From an uncultured Succinivibrio sp. (lineage in GTDB: Bacteria; Pseudomonadota; Gammaproteobacteria; Enterobacterales; Succinivibrionaceae), in contig CAAECI010000046.1 in NCBI GenBank assembly GCA_900754255.1, forward strand, positions 1 through 21,370: a stretch of DNA of 21,370 nucleotides, read 5' to 3'. The notes beneath the pieces are model-generated. The model made no database searches, was not told where the DNA came from, and worked only from the letters and a program-made list of their open reading frames with translations. Below, in pieces: positions 13,906 to 21,370 of this stretch (position 1 is the first letter of the stretch; every line of letters begins with the position of its first letter). The position numbers and the translations under genes were made by a program.

Positions 13906-14892
13906 TCAGCCGTCAAGTTTTTCTAAAAGCTTATCCTTTTTCATTCCCTCAAGAAGTCCCGAATTTACTGCTCTGGCAGCTTCAACCATAGCCACTGCCA
14001 AGGCATGATCGGGGGCGTTGGCATGACTTTTCACCACCACTCCGTCAACCCCCAAAAGCAACGATCCGTTGTACTGCCACGGTATAAGCCACTCCGGCCA
14101 TGACAGTCTGACCAGGATCCTCTTTAAAAAACTCGTACGTGCAAAGATCCCGGCCACTCCCTCGGCGGCTTTGAGCGCCACGTTTCCTGTAAAGCCGTCG
14201 GTAACGATGACATCGACATCACCGCAGAATATACGATTAGGCTCGATAAAGCCGTCGAACAAAAGTCGCGGATCGGATTTTATAAGATCACGCGCCTGCC
14301 GTACCTGCATATTCCCCTTGTCCTCCTCGGTACCTATATTCAAAACAGCCGTATGGGGGGCGGAATTTGACAGCAAAATTTTGGCGGCGGCGCTTCCGAG
14401 GCGGGCAAAATCATAGAGATCGTCGGCACTTGAGCGGGCATTGGCCCCCATATCCATCATCAGGGTATAACGCTTATTTCCGCCTGCTGGCAGTCTTGAG
14501 CACAGGGCCGGATGCACATTACCGAAAGTCCCTAAAATATGGCGCGACAGCACTACCAAGGGACCGGTCCCGCCTGCGCTCACTACGGCATCGGCCTTTC
14601 GGGCTTTTACCGCCTCAAGGCACAAACGCATGGCAGATTGTGCATAGCCTGCCAGCACCGCCCGCGGATCTTCGTCCTGAGGAATGCCCATGGGAGCAAG
14701 CACGAAATCGATACGATCCTGATAACCGCGTATTTTCTGCAAGGAAGTCTTAAGCAAGGAAGGACCGAAAACCATGATCCGCATGGAAGGATACAGTGTC
14801 AGGGCAAATTCAACGGCACGCACGCAGCCGTCGATACAGTTAAGATCCCCGCCGGTTCCGTCCAGAGCTACGGTAATATTTTTGTGTTCCAC
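13906..14892 (-). CDS. plsX: Phosphate acyltransferase (acyl-ACP:phosphate)
   Basis: This 328-residue peripheral membrane enzyme turns acyl-ACP into acyl-phosphate for PlsY, the first step of phospholipid synthesis. VSAGGTGPLV, MDMGANA, LNIGTEEDKGN, VIVTDGFTGNVALKAAEGV and LLGVDGVVVKSH match the family in order. The usual N-terminal DVMGGD reads DGTGGD here. The start is GTG at 14892, with no ribosome site. The frame is closed by a TAG 30 bases upstream inside a terminator hairpin, so no earlier start is possible. That strong terminator ends 11 bases before the GTG, which is an unusual start context. Confidence 0.94.
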   Translation of the reverse strand: MEHKNITVALDGTGGDLNCIDGCVRAVEFALTLYPSMRIMVFGPSLLKTSLQKIRGYQDRIDFVLAPMGIPQDEDPRAVLAGYAQSAMRLCLEAVKARKADAVVSAGGTGPLVVLSRHILGTFGNVHPALCSRLPAGGNKRYTLMMDMGANARSSADDLYDFARLGSAAAKILLSNSAPHTAVLNIGTEEDKGNMQVRQARDLIKSDPRLLFDGFIEPNRIFCGDVDVIVTDGFTGNVALKAAEGVAGIFARTSFLKRILVRLSWPEWLIPWQYNGSLLLGVDGVVVKSHANAPDHALAVAMVEAARAVNSGLLEGMKKDKLLEKLDG

Positions 14893-14896
14893 TAAT

Positions 14897-14934
14897 ATTA
14901 AAACGGGGTGTTTCGGCTAACCGAAAACACCCCG
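14897..14934 (-). terminator. Strong terminator between rpmF and plsX
   Basis: On the minus strand CGGGGTGTTTTCGG and CCGAAACACCCCG form a 13-bp stem with one bulged T and a TTAG loop, followed by TTTTAAT. It lies 41 bases after the rpmF stop and 11 bases before the plsX start codon. Confidence 0.85.
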
Positions 14935-14975
14935 CTCCGATGATAAGCTTATCTAAAAAAAATCAAACGCAGAAA

Positions 14976-15173
14976 TCAGCTGCGCTTCTCCAAGGGCTTG
15001 GCCGGAGTAAGATCATATTTGACTCCGCGGTAATAGCCGTTGGGGGTCAGGTTATGACGTACGTGTACTTCTTCGGAAGCCTTGTCGACAGATAAAGTCA
15101 CTGCGTCCAATGCATCGTGAGAACGACGCATATCACGACGTGAACGAGACTTATGGGTCTGCTGAACTGCCAT
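14976..15173 (-). CDS. rpmF: 50S ribosomal protein L32
   Basis: This is a 65-residue basic ribosomal protein. MAVQQTHKSRSRRDMRRSHD is the bacterial L32 start, and the conserved HVRHNLTPNGYYRG end is present. It lacks the zinc-binding cysteines of some L32 types, as Escherichia L32 does. AGGAGA lies 8 bases before the ATG. Its leader of about 95 bases folds into several hairpins, the last ending at the ribosome site. A good promoter of its own separates it from yceD by a longer gap (233 bases) than in Escherichia. Confidence 0.97.
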   Translation of the reverse strand: MAVQQTHKSRSRRDMRRSHDALDAVTLSVDKASEEVHVRHNLTPNGYYRGVKYDLTPAKPLEKRS

Positions 15174-15187
15174 GTCTATGTTCTCCT

Positions 15188-15263
15188 AAATTTCTAGAAA
15201 TTTGCAGAAATATCAAAATATTTCTGTCTTATACGTATCAAGCACAGCCGCCGTACAGGCGAC
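15188..15263 (-). other. Three hairpins in the rpmF leader
   Basis: In order on the transcript: GTCGCC-TGTAC-GGCGGC (15247-15263, one wobble), AGAAATAT-TTTG-ATATTTCT (15206-15225) and the perfect palindrome AAATTTCTAGAAATTT (15188-15203). The last directly abuts the AGGAGA ribosome site, so folding could affect L32 translation. Confidence 0.5.
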
Positions 15264-15274
15264 ATTAGCGCAAA

Positions 15275-15303
15275 ATTATACATTTATGCACAACGAACTT
15301 CAA
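15275..15303 (-). promoter_or_regulatory. Promoter of rpmF
   Basis: The minus strand reads TTGAAG, 17 bases, then TATAAT, placing the transcript start near 15268, about 95 bases before rpmF. Confidence 0.75.
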
Positions 15304-15406
15304 GAAAAATATGATATTAATCAAATTTTACCTGTCGTCGAGCTTTTTTTTCATCGCCCTGAGTTTTAGCAGAAGCTTCATTAAATGGTGACGGGAGATC
15401 GCTAAA

Positions 15407-15934
15407 TTAGGATCTCATTTTTTCCTTTAATTCGCCGAGTGCCTTGGCAAAAGCTCCCGGCTCCTCCTCCGGCAATTCTCCGTAAGACCAGCTGGTGGTC
15501 ATGAGGCATGCGGGATCATCCTCCTCATGCTTGGGTGCATAGGGCAACTCCAGCATCAGGCAGTCCTCCAAATAATCAAGCAGAGCAAAATCACCGCCTG
15601 CACTTATCTCAACGAGATCATATTTATCCTCAAGGCGCAACTGTCTTACCTTCTGCTCATCACAGGTTGAGGAAAATTCGGCGCGTACCGAGCGTATGAA
15701 TTCTTTGCCGCAACGCTCACAGCAAAATACTGTTTGCGGGCTCTCTATATATCCTGCCACCGTTTTAAGCCCCTGCGGATCTTTAAAAAAGGAGTAGACG
15801 GCGTGAATGGGGACTTTGATCCCCTTTACTGACGAGGAAAAACGGCTGAAGAGTTCGGGATCTATCTCTACATCGAAGCTCTGCTCCAAGGAGACGGCTT
15901 TGTCAAAATTTACTATATCGTTAAAAGCGGCCAT
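15407..15934 (-). CDS. yceD: YceD, DUF177 rRNA accumulation protein
   Basis: This 175-residue acidic protein of the YceD/DUF177 family is linked in bacteria and plants to 23S rRNA accumulation. It has the central cysteine motif VFCCERCGKEF, the acidic LLDYLEDCLMLELPYAPKHE segment and the end YGELPEEEPGAFAKALGELK, all as in Escherichia YceD. The frame is open back to a TTG at 15952. The ATG at 15934 is preferred because GGAGAG lies just before it and the length fits (173 in Escherichia). It is upstream of rpmF as in other gammaproteobacteria. Its stop codon lies inside a small GATC-type hairpin. Confidence 0.93.
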   Translation of the reverse strand: MAAFNDIVNFDKAVSLEQSFDVEIDPELFSRFSSSVKGIKVPIHAVYSFFKDPQGLKTVAGYIESPQTVFCCERCGKEFIRSVRAEFSSTCDEQKVRQLRLEDKYDLVEISAGGDFALLDYLEDCLMLELPYAPKHEEDDPACLMTTSWSYGELPEEEPGAFAKALGELKEKMRS

Positions 15935-16246
15935 ATACTCTCCATAAGCCAAGATTTAAATTTAATCAAAGACTGATACGGACTAGATTGCGGTGTCACG
16001 AACGCACAAGAGGCTTTTCCCAAAATTATGCGTTTGCTCTAGCATTATGTGGAAAAATTCCCTGACGCCGTTATAAATTGTTAATTTCAAAAAAAACGCT
16101 GTCAGTATACACTAGAGCATATAAGATCTTTTGGCAATGATTAAACTTCGGGCATAGCTCGTACCGCCTGCTCCGAGGGCGCACCTCATGCGCCGTAATA
16201 CAAAAACATATGTTGTTTTGAACAAACAGAAGTATGGAGATCCCAA
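15935..16246. other. Divergent intergenic region before yceD and the exported-protein gene
   Basis: This 312-base region must drive both divergent genes. A GC-rich hairpin GGCGCA-CCTCA-TGCGCC (16178-16194) lies in it without a U-tract. Several AT-rich -10-like words occur (TATACT and TATAAC on the minus strand near 16070-16110), but no -35/-10 pair stands out. Confidence 0.4.
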
Positions 16247-16969
16247 ATGCGTTTTCTGTCATCGCTGTTCATTTTTATCCTCCTTAGCGCACAGACCTCT
16301 CTTAGCGAGGCCTATACCTTAACGCAGTACTTCAATACCGCACACTACAGCATCAACGAGGTGATCCTAGATGAGGGAGAGGTTTTGAACGAGGAGGTAA
16401 AAAAAAGCATCATTACGCGCGTTACCGCCAAGGCTGAGGGTACCAAATACCAAACCGTAACGGCGGTGTTTCCGTTCATGGCAGCCGGACTTAAAGGCAC
16501 GGTCAATCAAAAGCTCGAGGGACTGCTTACGATCACAAACTACGGAAAGGGACAGGATCAAATAAGCTTCTCCACCCAAAACCTATATGCTACGAATGTT
16601 GGGATCTTCTTAAACCGCGAATTGCTTGTGCAAATAGTGAACAATCGCGTCATAGGATCTCTTACGAAAGAGCTTGCAACCCTGCCCCTTATATTTACCG
16701 ATATGATCGTTGAGCAAAACACCGTAGATTTTCGCGGTACCCGATTCTATACATTTAAGGATCGTGCCTATGTGATTGATGCGGCTGTGATCGACAGTCT
16801 TTTCTACAGCACGGCGCAGAGGGCTGCCGTAAAGCCCGGTTGCAAAATCACCTTTATGGCCATGCCCGATCGTGCAAGCACCGATGTGCCGGTGTTTTTA
16901 GGCGTACATGCGACCATAAATGCCATCAAATGCGCCGACGTAAAGACGGAAAAAAACGCCGTGCGCTGA
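16247..16969 (+). CDS. Exported protein of unknown function
   Basis: This is a 240-residue protein I do not recognise. A clear signal peptide covers residues 1-22 (MRFLSS, hydrophobic core, SEA before YTLT). There is no lipobox cysteine, so the product should be periplasmic or secreted. The mature part is a mix of beta-rich stretches (YQTVTAVFPF, LLTITNYG, QISFSTQNLYATNVG) and amphipathic segments, with two cysteines (in KPGCKIT and IKCADV) that could form a disulfide. The start YTLTQYF with later repeats of beta strands faintly recalls YceB/DUF1439 lipid-binding proteins, which lie near this locus in Escherichia, but I cannot confirm it. GGAG lies 9 bases before the ATG. It is a single gene, between yceD and the HAD gene. 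Confidence 0.8.
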   Translation: MRFLSSLFIFILLSAQTSLSEAYTLTQYFNTAHYSINEVILDEGEVLNEEVKKSIITRVTAKAEGTKYQTVTAVFPFMAAGLKGTVNQKLEGLLTITNYGKGQDQISFSTQNLYATNVGIFLNRELLVQIVNNRVIGSLTKELATLPLIFTDMIVEQNTVDFRGTRFYTFKDRAYVIDAAVIDSLFYSTAQRAAVKPGCKITFMAMPDRASTDVPVFLGVHATINAIKCADVKTEKNAVR

Positions 16970-17044
16970 TCGTATCAAAGCAGACGGGGTTGGCAAAAAT
17001 ATAGCCTCAATCCGTTCAAGCTCGAGCCTATCGTTAGTATCTTA

Positions 17045-17767
17045 TTAAAGATACCCTTGAAGATCGGCTACAGACGGAAGTAAAAACTGAGGCTTAGCCT
17101 CAAGGGCTAAAAAATCCTCCGCATTGCACACCCCGGTTTGAACGGCAAGGCAATAGCTGCCTGCCGCAAGGCACATGCCTACATCCAAATCCGAATCTCC
17201 TACTCCCAAAATACTCGCGCAAGGAATATGGCTGCGATCGGAAAAAAGACGCATAAGATCGGGGGCAGGCTTGGATGCTCCCTCGTCTCCGGACACAATC
17301 AGATCGGCATAATCACCTAAAAAAGTCGCATCCAAGGTACGCATAACCCCCTTGCGAATACGTCCTGAAATGAAACCAATCTTAATGCCCCGCGCTTTGA
17401 GTTCTTCGAGCAATTCCTCAACCCCTGGGAAGATCCTATCGAGCATAAACTCAGGATGCTCGCTGAAGATACGGCGATACAGCAGGGTTACCTCTTCATA
17501 ATCTTTTTTTAAGGGCGGCGGCAACAAAGTACGCAATCCCTCCTCAAGACGCATGCCGATGGTGGCGGTGATCTCCGCATCTTGGGGCGCTCTCAAATCA
17601 AGCCTTGCAAACAAGGCCCGCGTGCAGGCGATGATGTTACCTATGCTGTCACACAGCGTGCCGTCAAGATCGAAGGCCACGGCTTTTATATTGCAAAGAA
17701 TGTCCTTTAATCCCTCGTCCTGCACATAAGGGCGTGACACTGCGCTCATATTTACCGTATCACTCAT
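17045..17767 (-). CDS. HAD-superfamily phosphatase, phosphoglycolate-phosphatase-like
   Basis: This is a 240-residue HAD hydrolase of subfamily IA. The nucleophile motif is AFDLDGTLCDS (Asp33, general acid Asp35), motif II is GFISGRIRKG, a conserved lysine lies in EGASKPAPDLM, and motif IV is LGVGDSDLDVGM. An all-helical cap domain lies between motifs I and II. The frame opens at a TTG (17794). The ATG at 17767 is preferred and overlaps the rluC stop by 8 bases, which suggests translational coupling. It occupies the place of yceF (Maf) in the Escherichia order. The substrate could be phosphoglycolate or another small phosphate ester. Confidence 0.88.
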   Translation of the reverse strand: MSDTVNMSAVSRPYVQDEGLKDILCNIKAVAFDLDGTLCDSIGNIIACTRALFARLDLRAPQDAEITATIGMRLEEGLRTLLPPPLKKDYEEVTLLYRRIFSEHPEFMLDRIFPGVEELLEELKARGIKIGFISGRIRKGVMRTLDATFLGDYADLIVSGDEGASKPAPDLMRLFSDRSHIPCASILGVGDSDLDVGMCLAAGSYCLAVQTGVCNAEDFLALEAKPQFLLPSVADLQGYL

Positions 17768-18743
17768 CTTTTTTCTTATCCCTGAGGGCCTCAAGTGCAG
17801 CTGTAAGCTCCTTGGGAAGCGGGGCCTCGATTTTCAACACTCTGCCGTCCTCAGGACTGAAAAAGCTTATGCGAAAAGCATGCAAAAACATGCGTTTTAA
17901 GCCCAGTTCACGCATGCGGGAGTTAAAGCACTTATCCCCGTACTTTTCATCTCCGGCCACGGGATGTCTTGCATAAGCACAATGGACACGGATCTGATGA
18001 GTTCTGCCCGTATGCGGCATGGCGGCCATGAGCGTGGCATCGTCAAAGCTTTCAACTATGTCAAAGCCCGTAGACGACGGTGCACCGCGTTTGAAGTCCA
18101 CCTCGACCATACGTTCTCCGGATCTTAATTCATTACGAATAAGCGGAGCGCTTATAAGCTTCTGTCGGCGATCCCATTTACCTGGAACTAAAGTAAGGTA
18201 ACGCTTGTGTACCGAGCGCTGACGAAATTGCTCGTGTAAATTACGCAGAGCACTGCGTCTTTTGGCTACGATGAGGCAGCCTGAGGTTTCACGATCCAGA
18301 CGGTGACACAATTCAAGATAACGCAGCTCCGGACGCAGAGCGCGCAAAGCCTCGATCAAACCGAATTCAATCCCGCTTCCGCCGTGTGCGGCAAGGCCTG
18401 CCGGCTTGTCCACCACCAGAAGATCCGCATCCTCATAGACTATACGCGCCTTAAGATCGCGTACCAGCTGCAAATTTGACGAGGGTACGGTTACGGGCCC
18501 TGCGCTTACGGTCACGGGAGGGATCCTGATCACATCGCCTGCCTGCAATTTATAGGAAGGCTGTACGCGTCCCTTGTTTACCCTGACCTCTCCGCGTCGC
18601 AATATACGGTAGATGAGAGATCGCGGAACTCCCTTGAGATTTCGCGCCAGATAATTATCAAGTCTTTGTCCCGCATCATTCTCATCGGCCGTTTTAAATC
18701 TGACCCCTTCATGCACGGTTTTTTCACTGACGGGTGGTAACAT
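17760..18743 (-). CDS. rluC: 23S rRNA pseudouridine synthase C
   Basis: This 327-residue enzyme makes pseudouridines in 23S rRNA (positions 955, 2504 and 2580 in Escherichia). The N-terminal S4 RNA-binding domain (GQRLDNYLARNL to VNKGRVQPSYKLQAGDVIRIP) is followed by the catalytic core with HRLDRETSGCLIVAK (Asp150) and the late motifs GRTHQIRVHCAY and HPVAGDEKYG. GAGGGA lies 3-4 bases before the ATG. Divergent from rne, as in Escherichia, which supports RluC rather than RluD. It overlaps the HAD gene downstream. Confidence 0.93.
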   Translation of the reverse strand: MLPPVSEKTVHEGVRFKTADENDAGQRLDNYLARNLKGVPRSLIYRILRRGEVRVNKGRVQPSYKLQAGDVIRIPPVTVSAGPVTVPSSNLQLVRDLKARIVYEDADLLVVDKPAGLAAHGGSGIEFGLIEALRALRPELRYLELCHRLDRETSGCLIVAKRRSALRNLHEQFRQRSVHKRYLTLVPGKWDRRQKLISAPLIRNELRSGERMVEVDFKRGAPSSTGFDIVESFDDATLMAAMPHTGRTHQIRVHCAYARHPVAGDEKYGDKCFNSRMRELGLKRMFLHAFRISFFSPEDGRVLKIEAPLPKELTAALEALRDKKKDE

Positions 18744-19490
18744 TCATCCCTCGCTATGGCGGCATCGCTTGGCTGTGCCGGATCTTTAAATTTTTAATTA
18801 CATGCGCTCAAGACTGTGCCGCAACCGCATTATCCTGCCGCTTTTTGGTGATGCTAAATTTGAATCTTATCGGAATGGACACTTTTCTGCAGGCTTCCTT
18901 TAATTAAGGCGCCGCCTTCTTAAAAGAACAACGTATCTGCCCCGGATTAAAGGGCCTGTATTGCTTTCATGCGCCCTATTTCCGGGGCAAGTATAGCACG
19001 TTGACTGACGCTCTTCTCCCGATCCTACAGCGCTTGTTACTTTAAAAATCTGTCCTCATTACCCGCCCTTAAAGCGCCTGCCCTCAGATAGCAGACAGAA
19101 AATCACTAAGTCTACCGTTTCCATCCACTCAGGAGCGCTCAAGCTGTGGCATAATATGCAAGGGGATACGACAGCCTGTTGTTCATGGTTTCTGTCTCCT
19201 ATTTTTTAGCGTGTCGCTTGCCCGGGATGCCGGGCGTTCACCTCTTTTGCGTGATGGTATACGAGCACTGACAAAATGTGAATAAAGCGTTCACTGCGGC
19301 ACCCCTCTGATAACCCCTCCCCTTTAGGGATAAGGCGAGTTGTCGTCGGGTTTTAAACAATTTGATTCATTATTTGGCGCGCACTCGATCCTTATTGTTC
19401 GGGAGCTTGATTATACCCGTGCCCCGGTAAGGCAGTCGGACGATTGCTTACGCATAAATAATGCCCATATCATAATAAGGAGCTTTTCTC
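18744..19490. other. Long structured region between rluC and rne
   Basis: This is a 747-base gap with no gene. It holds a large imperfect inverted repeat (18938-18989), a 6-bp GC hairpin GCCCGG-GATG-CCGGGC (19220-19235), a GTGAA/TTCAC hairpin (19278-19294) and a GACAG/CTGTC stem followed by a T-run (about 19170-19207). In Escherichia the rne leader is about 360 bases and mediates RNase E autoregulation by cleavage at hairpins. A similar role is likely here, by analogy. No convincing rne promoter was found. Confidence 0.5.
18938..18989. repeat. Large imperfect inverted repeat
   Basis: TGCCCCGGA (18938-18946) pairs with TCCGGGGCA (18981-18989), and inside it AGGGC (18951-18955) pairs with GCCCT (18973-18977). 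The inner loop is 17 bases and a small internal loop lies between the stems. No U-tract follows on either strand. Confidence 0.7.
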
Positions 19491-21370
19491 GTGAAGAGAA
19501 TGCTTATTAATGCGACCCAAATGGAAGAGGTTCGCGTTGCCCTGGTCGACGGTCAGAAGCTTTATGATCTCGACATTGAATCCCCACAGCACGCCAATAA
19601 GAAAGCGAATATTTACAAGGGTGTCATCACTCGCGTCGAGCCCAGTCTCGAGGCCGCTTTCGTTGATTACGGCGTCGATCGTCACGGATTCCTGCCCTTA
19701 AAGGAAATTGCGCCTGAGTATTTTCCTCAGGGAACCAATTTCAACGATAAGGCCTCGCTTAAATCGGCTCTTAAGGAAGGCACCGAAGTCATCGTTCAGA
19801 TTGAAAAAGAAGAACGCGGCTTAAAGGGTGCGGCCCTTACCACCTATGTATCTTTGGCCGGCAGCTTCCTCGTGCTTATGCCCAATAATCCCCGTGCCGG
19901 CGGAATTTCCCGTCGCATCGAGGGTGAGGATCGTACCGAATTGAAGACCGCCATGAGGGGGCTTGAGGTACCTGAGGGCATGGGCATCATCGTCCGTACG
20001 GCGGGAGTTGGCAAAACGGCCGACGAGCTGGCATGGGATCTGTCCATTCTTATCAAGCTTTGGGGGCTTATCAAGGATGCCGCTGCCAAGCGCCGCGCCC
20101 CTTTCCTTATCCATCAGGAATCAAACATAGCTCTGCGTGCCATTCGCGACTATCTGCGTCAGGACGTAGGCGAGATCTTAGTAGACAGCCGCAACGTTTA
20201 TGATGAGGTTTTGCACTACATACGTCAGGTTCGCCCCGAATTTGAAAGCAAGATCCGTCTGTACTCCTCCCAAGGTGGCGTCCCGCTTTTCTCTAAATTC
20301 CAAATAGAAAGCCAGATCGATTCGGCCTACCAGCGTGAGGTACGTCTTCCGTCAGGCGGCGCCATCGTGATCGATCCTACCGAGGCTCTGACCTCCATTG
20401 ACGTTAACTCGGCCAAGGCCACCCACGGCGGTGATATCGAAGAAACAGCCTTGCAAACCAACATCGAGGCGGCCGAGGAGATCGCTCGCCAGCTGAGACT
20501 TCGCGATATAGGCGGCTTGGTTGTCATCGATTTCATCGACATGACTCCGCTTAAAAATCAGCGCGAAATTGAAAATCGCATGCACGAGGCCGTACGTCAG
20601 GATCGCGCTCGCATCCAGTTCTCTCGCATTTCCCGCTTCGGATTGCTCGAGATGTCAAGACAGAGACTGCGCCCTTCGCTTGAAGAGTCCTCATCGCACG
20701 TCTGCCCCATGTGTAAGGGACAGGGCACGGTACGCGACACCTCCTCTCTGGCGCTGTCCATAATGCGTCTCATCGAGGAAGAGGCTCACAAGGATACGGC
20801 CTCCGATGTATATGCAGTCTGCCCGGTGGATGTAGCCACCTTCATCTTAAATGAAAAACGCGATCAGATTGCACACATAGAGGAGCGCAACCATATCACC
20901 ATCACCGTGATCCCCGACAAGCACTACATGCCGCAGGATTACATGGTGCAGCGCGTGCCTCAGCAAAACTCAGCCTCCAAATTGAGCAGCATTCAAATGC
21001 TACGTACTCTAAATGAGGAAGCTCGTCGCAACGATGAAGAAAAATTCCTAAGACGCGACGTTAAAAACGAGGTGGGAAATGAGGATCAGCCGGCCATAAG
21101 TGCCGAGCAACTGACGATGACCATGGCCGCAACCGCCCCCGCCTCTAAGAAGGAAAACGCGGGTGAAACTCGCGGCGAAAAGAAATCCTCTCCCCGTCAG
21201 GCTGGACGTCGTCGCCGCACCGAGGTCAAAGAGGAGCCTCAAAGCAAGGGCTTTTTGGAAACCGTAGCCGGCTTCTTCTCAAGTCTTTTATCCTCAAAGA
21301 ATGAGGAGGAGGATAATAGCACCAAGAAGACAGCTGCGCCAAAGACTACGTCGGAGCGTGGTGCCGGCAA
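19491..21370 (+). CDS. rne: Ribonuclease E, 3' end outside the window
   Basis: At least 626 codons of the endoribonuclease that organises mRNA decay and processes rRNA and tRNA are present. The start is GTG at 19491 with AAGGAG 8 bases upstream, giving VKRMLINATQ, the family N-terminus. The S1 RNA-binding domain lies near residues 35-125. The catalytic aspartates are in SIDVNSAK (Asp304) and VVIDFIDM (Asp347), and the zinc-link is CPMCKGQG (Cys405, Cys408), each one position beyond Escherichia. After the catalytic half a short hydrophobic-amphipathic stretch (KGFLETVAGFFSSLLSS, around residue 590) matches the membrane-targeting segment A, so this is RNase E, not the shorter RNase G. The basic RRR stretch and acidic Lys/Glu-rich run mark the start of the disordered scaffold half. 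Confidence 0.96.
   Translation, partial: MKRMLINATQMEEVRVALVDGQKLYDLDIESPQHANKKANIYKGVITRVEPSLEAAFVDYGVDRHGFLPLKEIAPEYFPQGTNFNDKASLKSALKEGTEVIVQIEKEERGLKGAALTTYVSLAGSFLVLMPNNPRAGGISRRIEGEDRTELKTAMRGLEVPEGMGIIVRTAGVGKTADELAWDLSILIKLWGLIKDAAAKRRAPFLIHQESNIALRAIRDYLRQDVGEILVDSRNVYDEVLHYIRQVRPEFESKIRLYSSQGGVPLFSKFQIESQIDSAYQREVRLPSGGAIVIDPTEALTSIDVNSAKATHGGDIEETALQTNIEAAEEIARQLRLRDIGGLVVIDFIDMTPLKNQREIENRMHEAVRQDRARIQFSRISRFGLLEMSRQRLRPSLEESSSHVCPMCKGQGTVRDTSSLALSIMRLIEEEAHKDTASDVYAVCPVDVATFILNEKRDQIAHIEERNHITITVIPDKHYMPQDYMVQRVPQQNSASKLSSIQMLRTLNEEARRNDEEKFLRRDVKNEVGNEDQPAISAEQLTMTMAATAPASKKENAGETRGEKKSSPRQAGRRRRTEVKEEPQSKGFLETVAGFFSSLLSSKNEEEDNSTKKTAAPKTTSERGAG

Noticed and set aside
14367..14753. 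128-codon and overlapping 118-codon plus-strand frames inside plsX
   Set aside because: Both are shadows of the plsX reading frame on the opposite strand, where family motifs are clear throughout.
19821..20114. Minus-strand frames of 97 and 81 codons within rne
   Set aside because: They are antisense to the conserved S1/RNase H-like part of RNase E, which explains the open frames.
1..21370. CRISPR arrays or insertion sequences
   Set aside because: No regularly spaced repeats and no transposase-like frame were seen on either strand.

Overview
The window looks like chromosomal core DNA of a gammaproteobacterium. The evidence is the Escherichia-like block yceD-rpmF-plsX-fabH-fabD-fabG-acpP-fabF, with rluC and rne divergent beside it, CCA-encoding tRNA genes, and protein sequences close to enterobacterial ones (FabH, AcpP, RNase E). 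Moderate GC, frequent GATC, a Firmicute-like nicotinate phosphoribosyltransferase and a SulP anion carrier would suit a host-associated fermenter such as a member of the Succinivibrionaceae. That placement is an inference.

Layout. 1-3022 (minus strand): start of an exported alpha/beta-hydrolase-like protein, an AraC-type regulator just upstream of it, and a SulP transporter. 3535-3893 (minus): a four-gene tRNA operon, Lys(TTT)-Lys(CTT)-Lys(CTT)-Val(TAC), with a clear promoter. 4138-4920 (plus): a short-chain dehydrogenase, convergent with pncB (5010-6491, minus). 6701-9246 (plus): three accessory genes, namely an LRAT/NlpC-P60-type cysteine protein, an RpiR/MurR-type sugar-phosphate sensing regulator, and a TraF-like S26 peptidase. 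9300-15934 (minus): the fatty acid/phospholipid initiation cluster, read yceD > rpmF > plsX > fabH > fabD > fabG > acpP > fabF. 16247-16969 (plus): an exported protein I do not recognise. 17045-18743 (minus): rluC and an overlapping HAD phosphatase. 19491 to the end (plus): rne, which runs off the window, after a structured 747-base gap.

The fab cluster makes the ACP carrier (acpP), loads malonate (fabD), starts chains (fabH), elongates and reduces them (fabF, fabG) and hands acyl groups to phospholipid synthesis (plsX). It sits with a ribosomal protein gene and an rRNA accumulation factor, which ties membrane growth to ribosome production. It is not one simple operon here: hairpin plus U-tract elements lie between rpmF and plsX, between plsX and fabH, and twice between acpP and fabF, with separate promoters visible before rpmF and probably before acpP. 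The usual gammaproteobacterial followers of fabF (pabC, mltG, tmk, holB) are absent.

The most unusual signals are in the RNA leaders rather than in new protein families. A terminator sits just before the pncB start, preceded by segments that can form mutually exclusive helices, as in an attenuator or riboswitch. Terminators also abut plsX and fabF. The LRAT-like gene appears to lack a leader. No CRISPR array, transposase, integrase or prophage module was seen.
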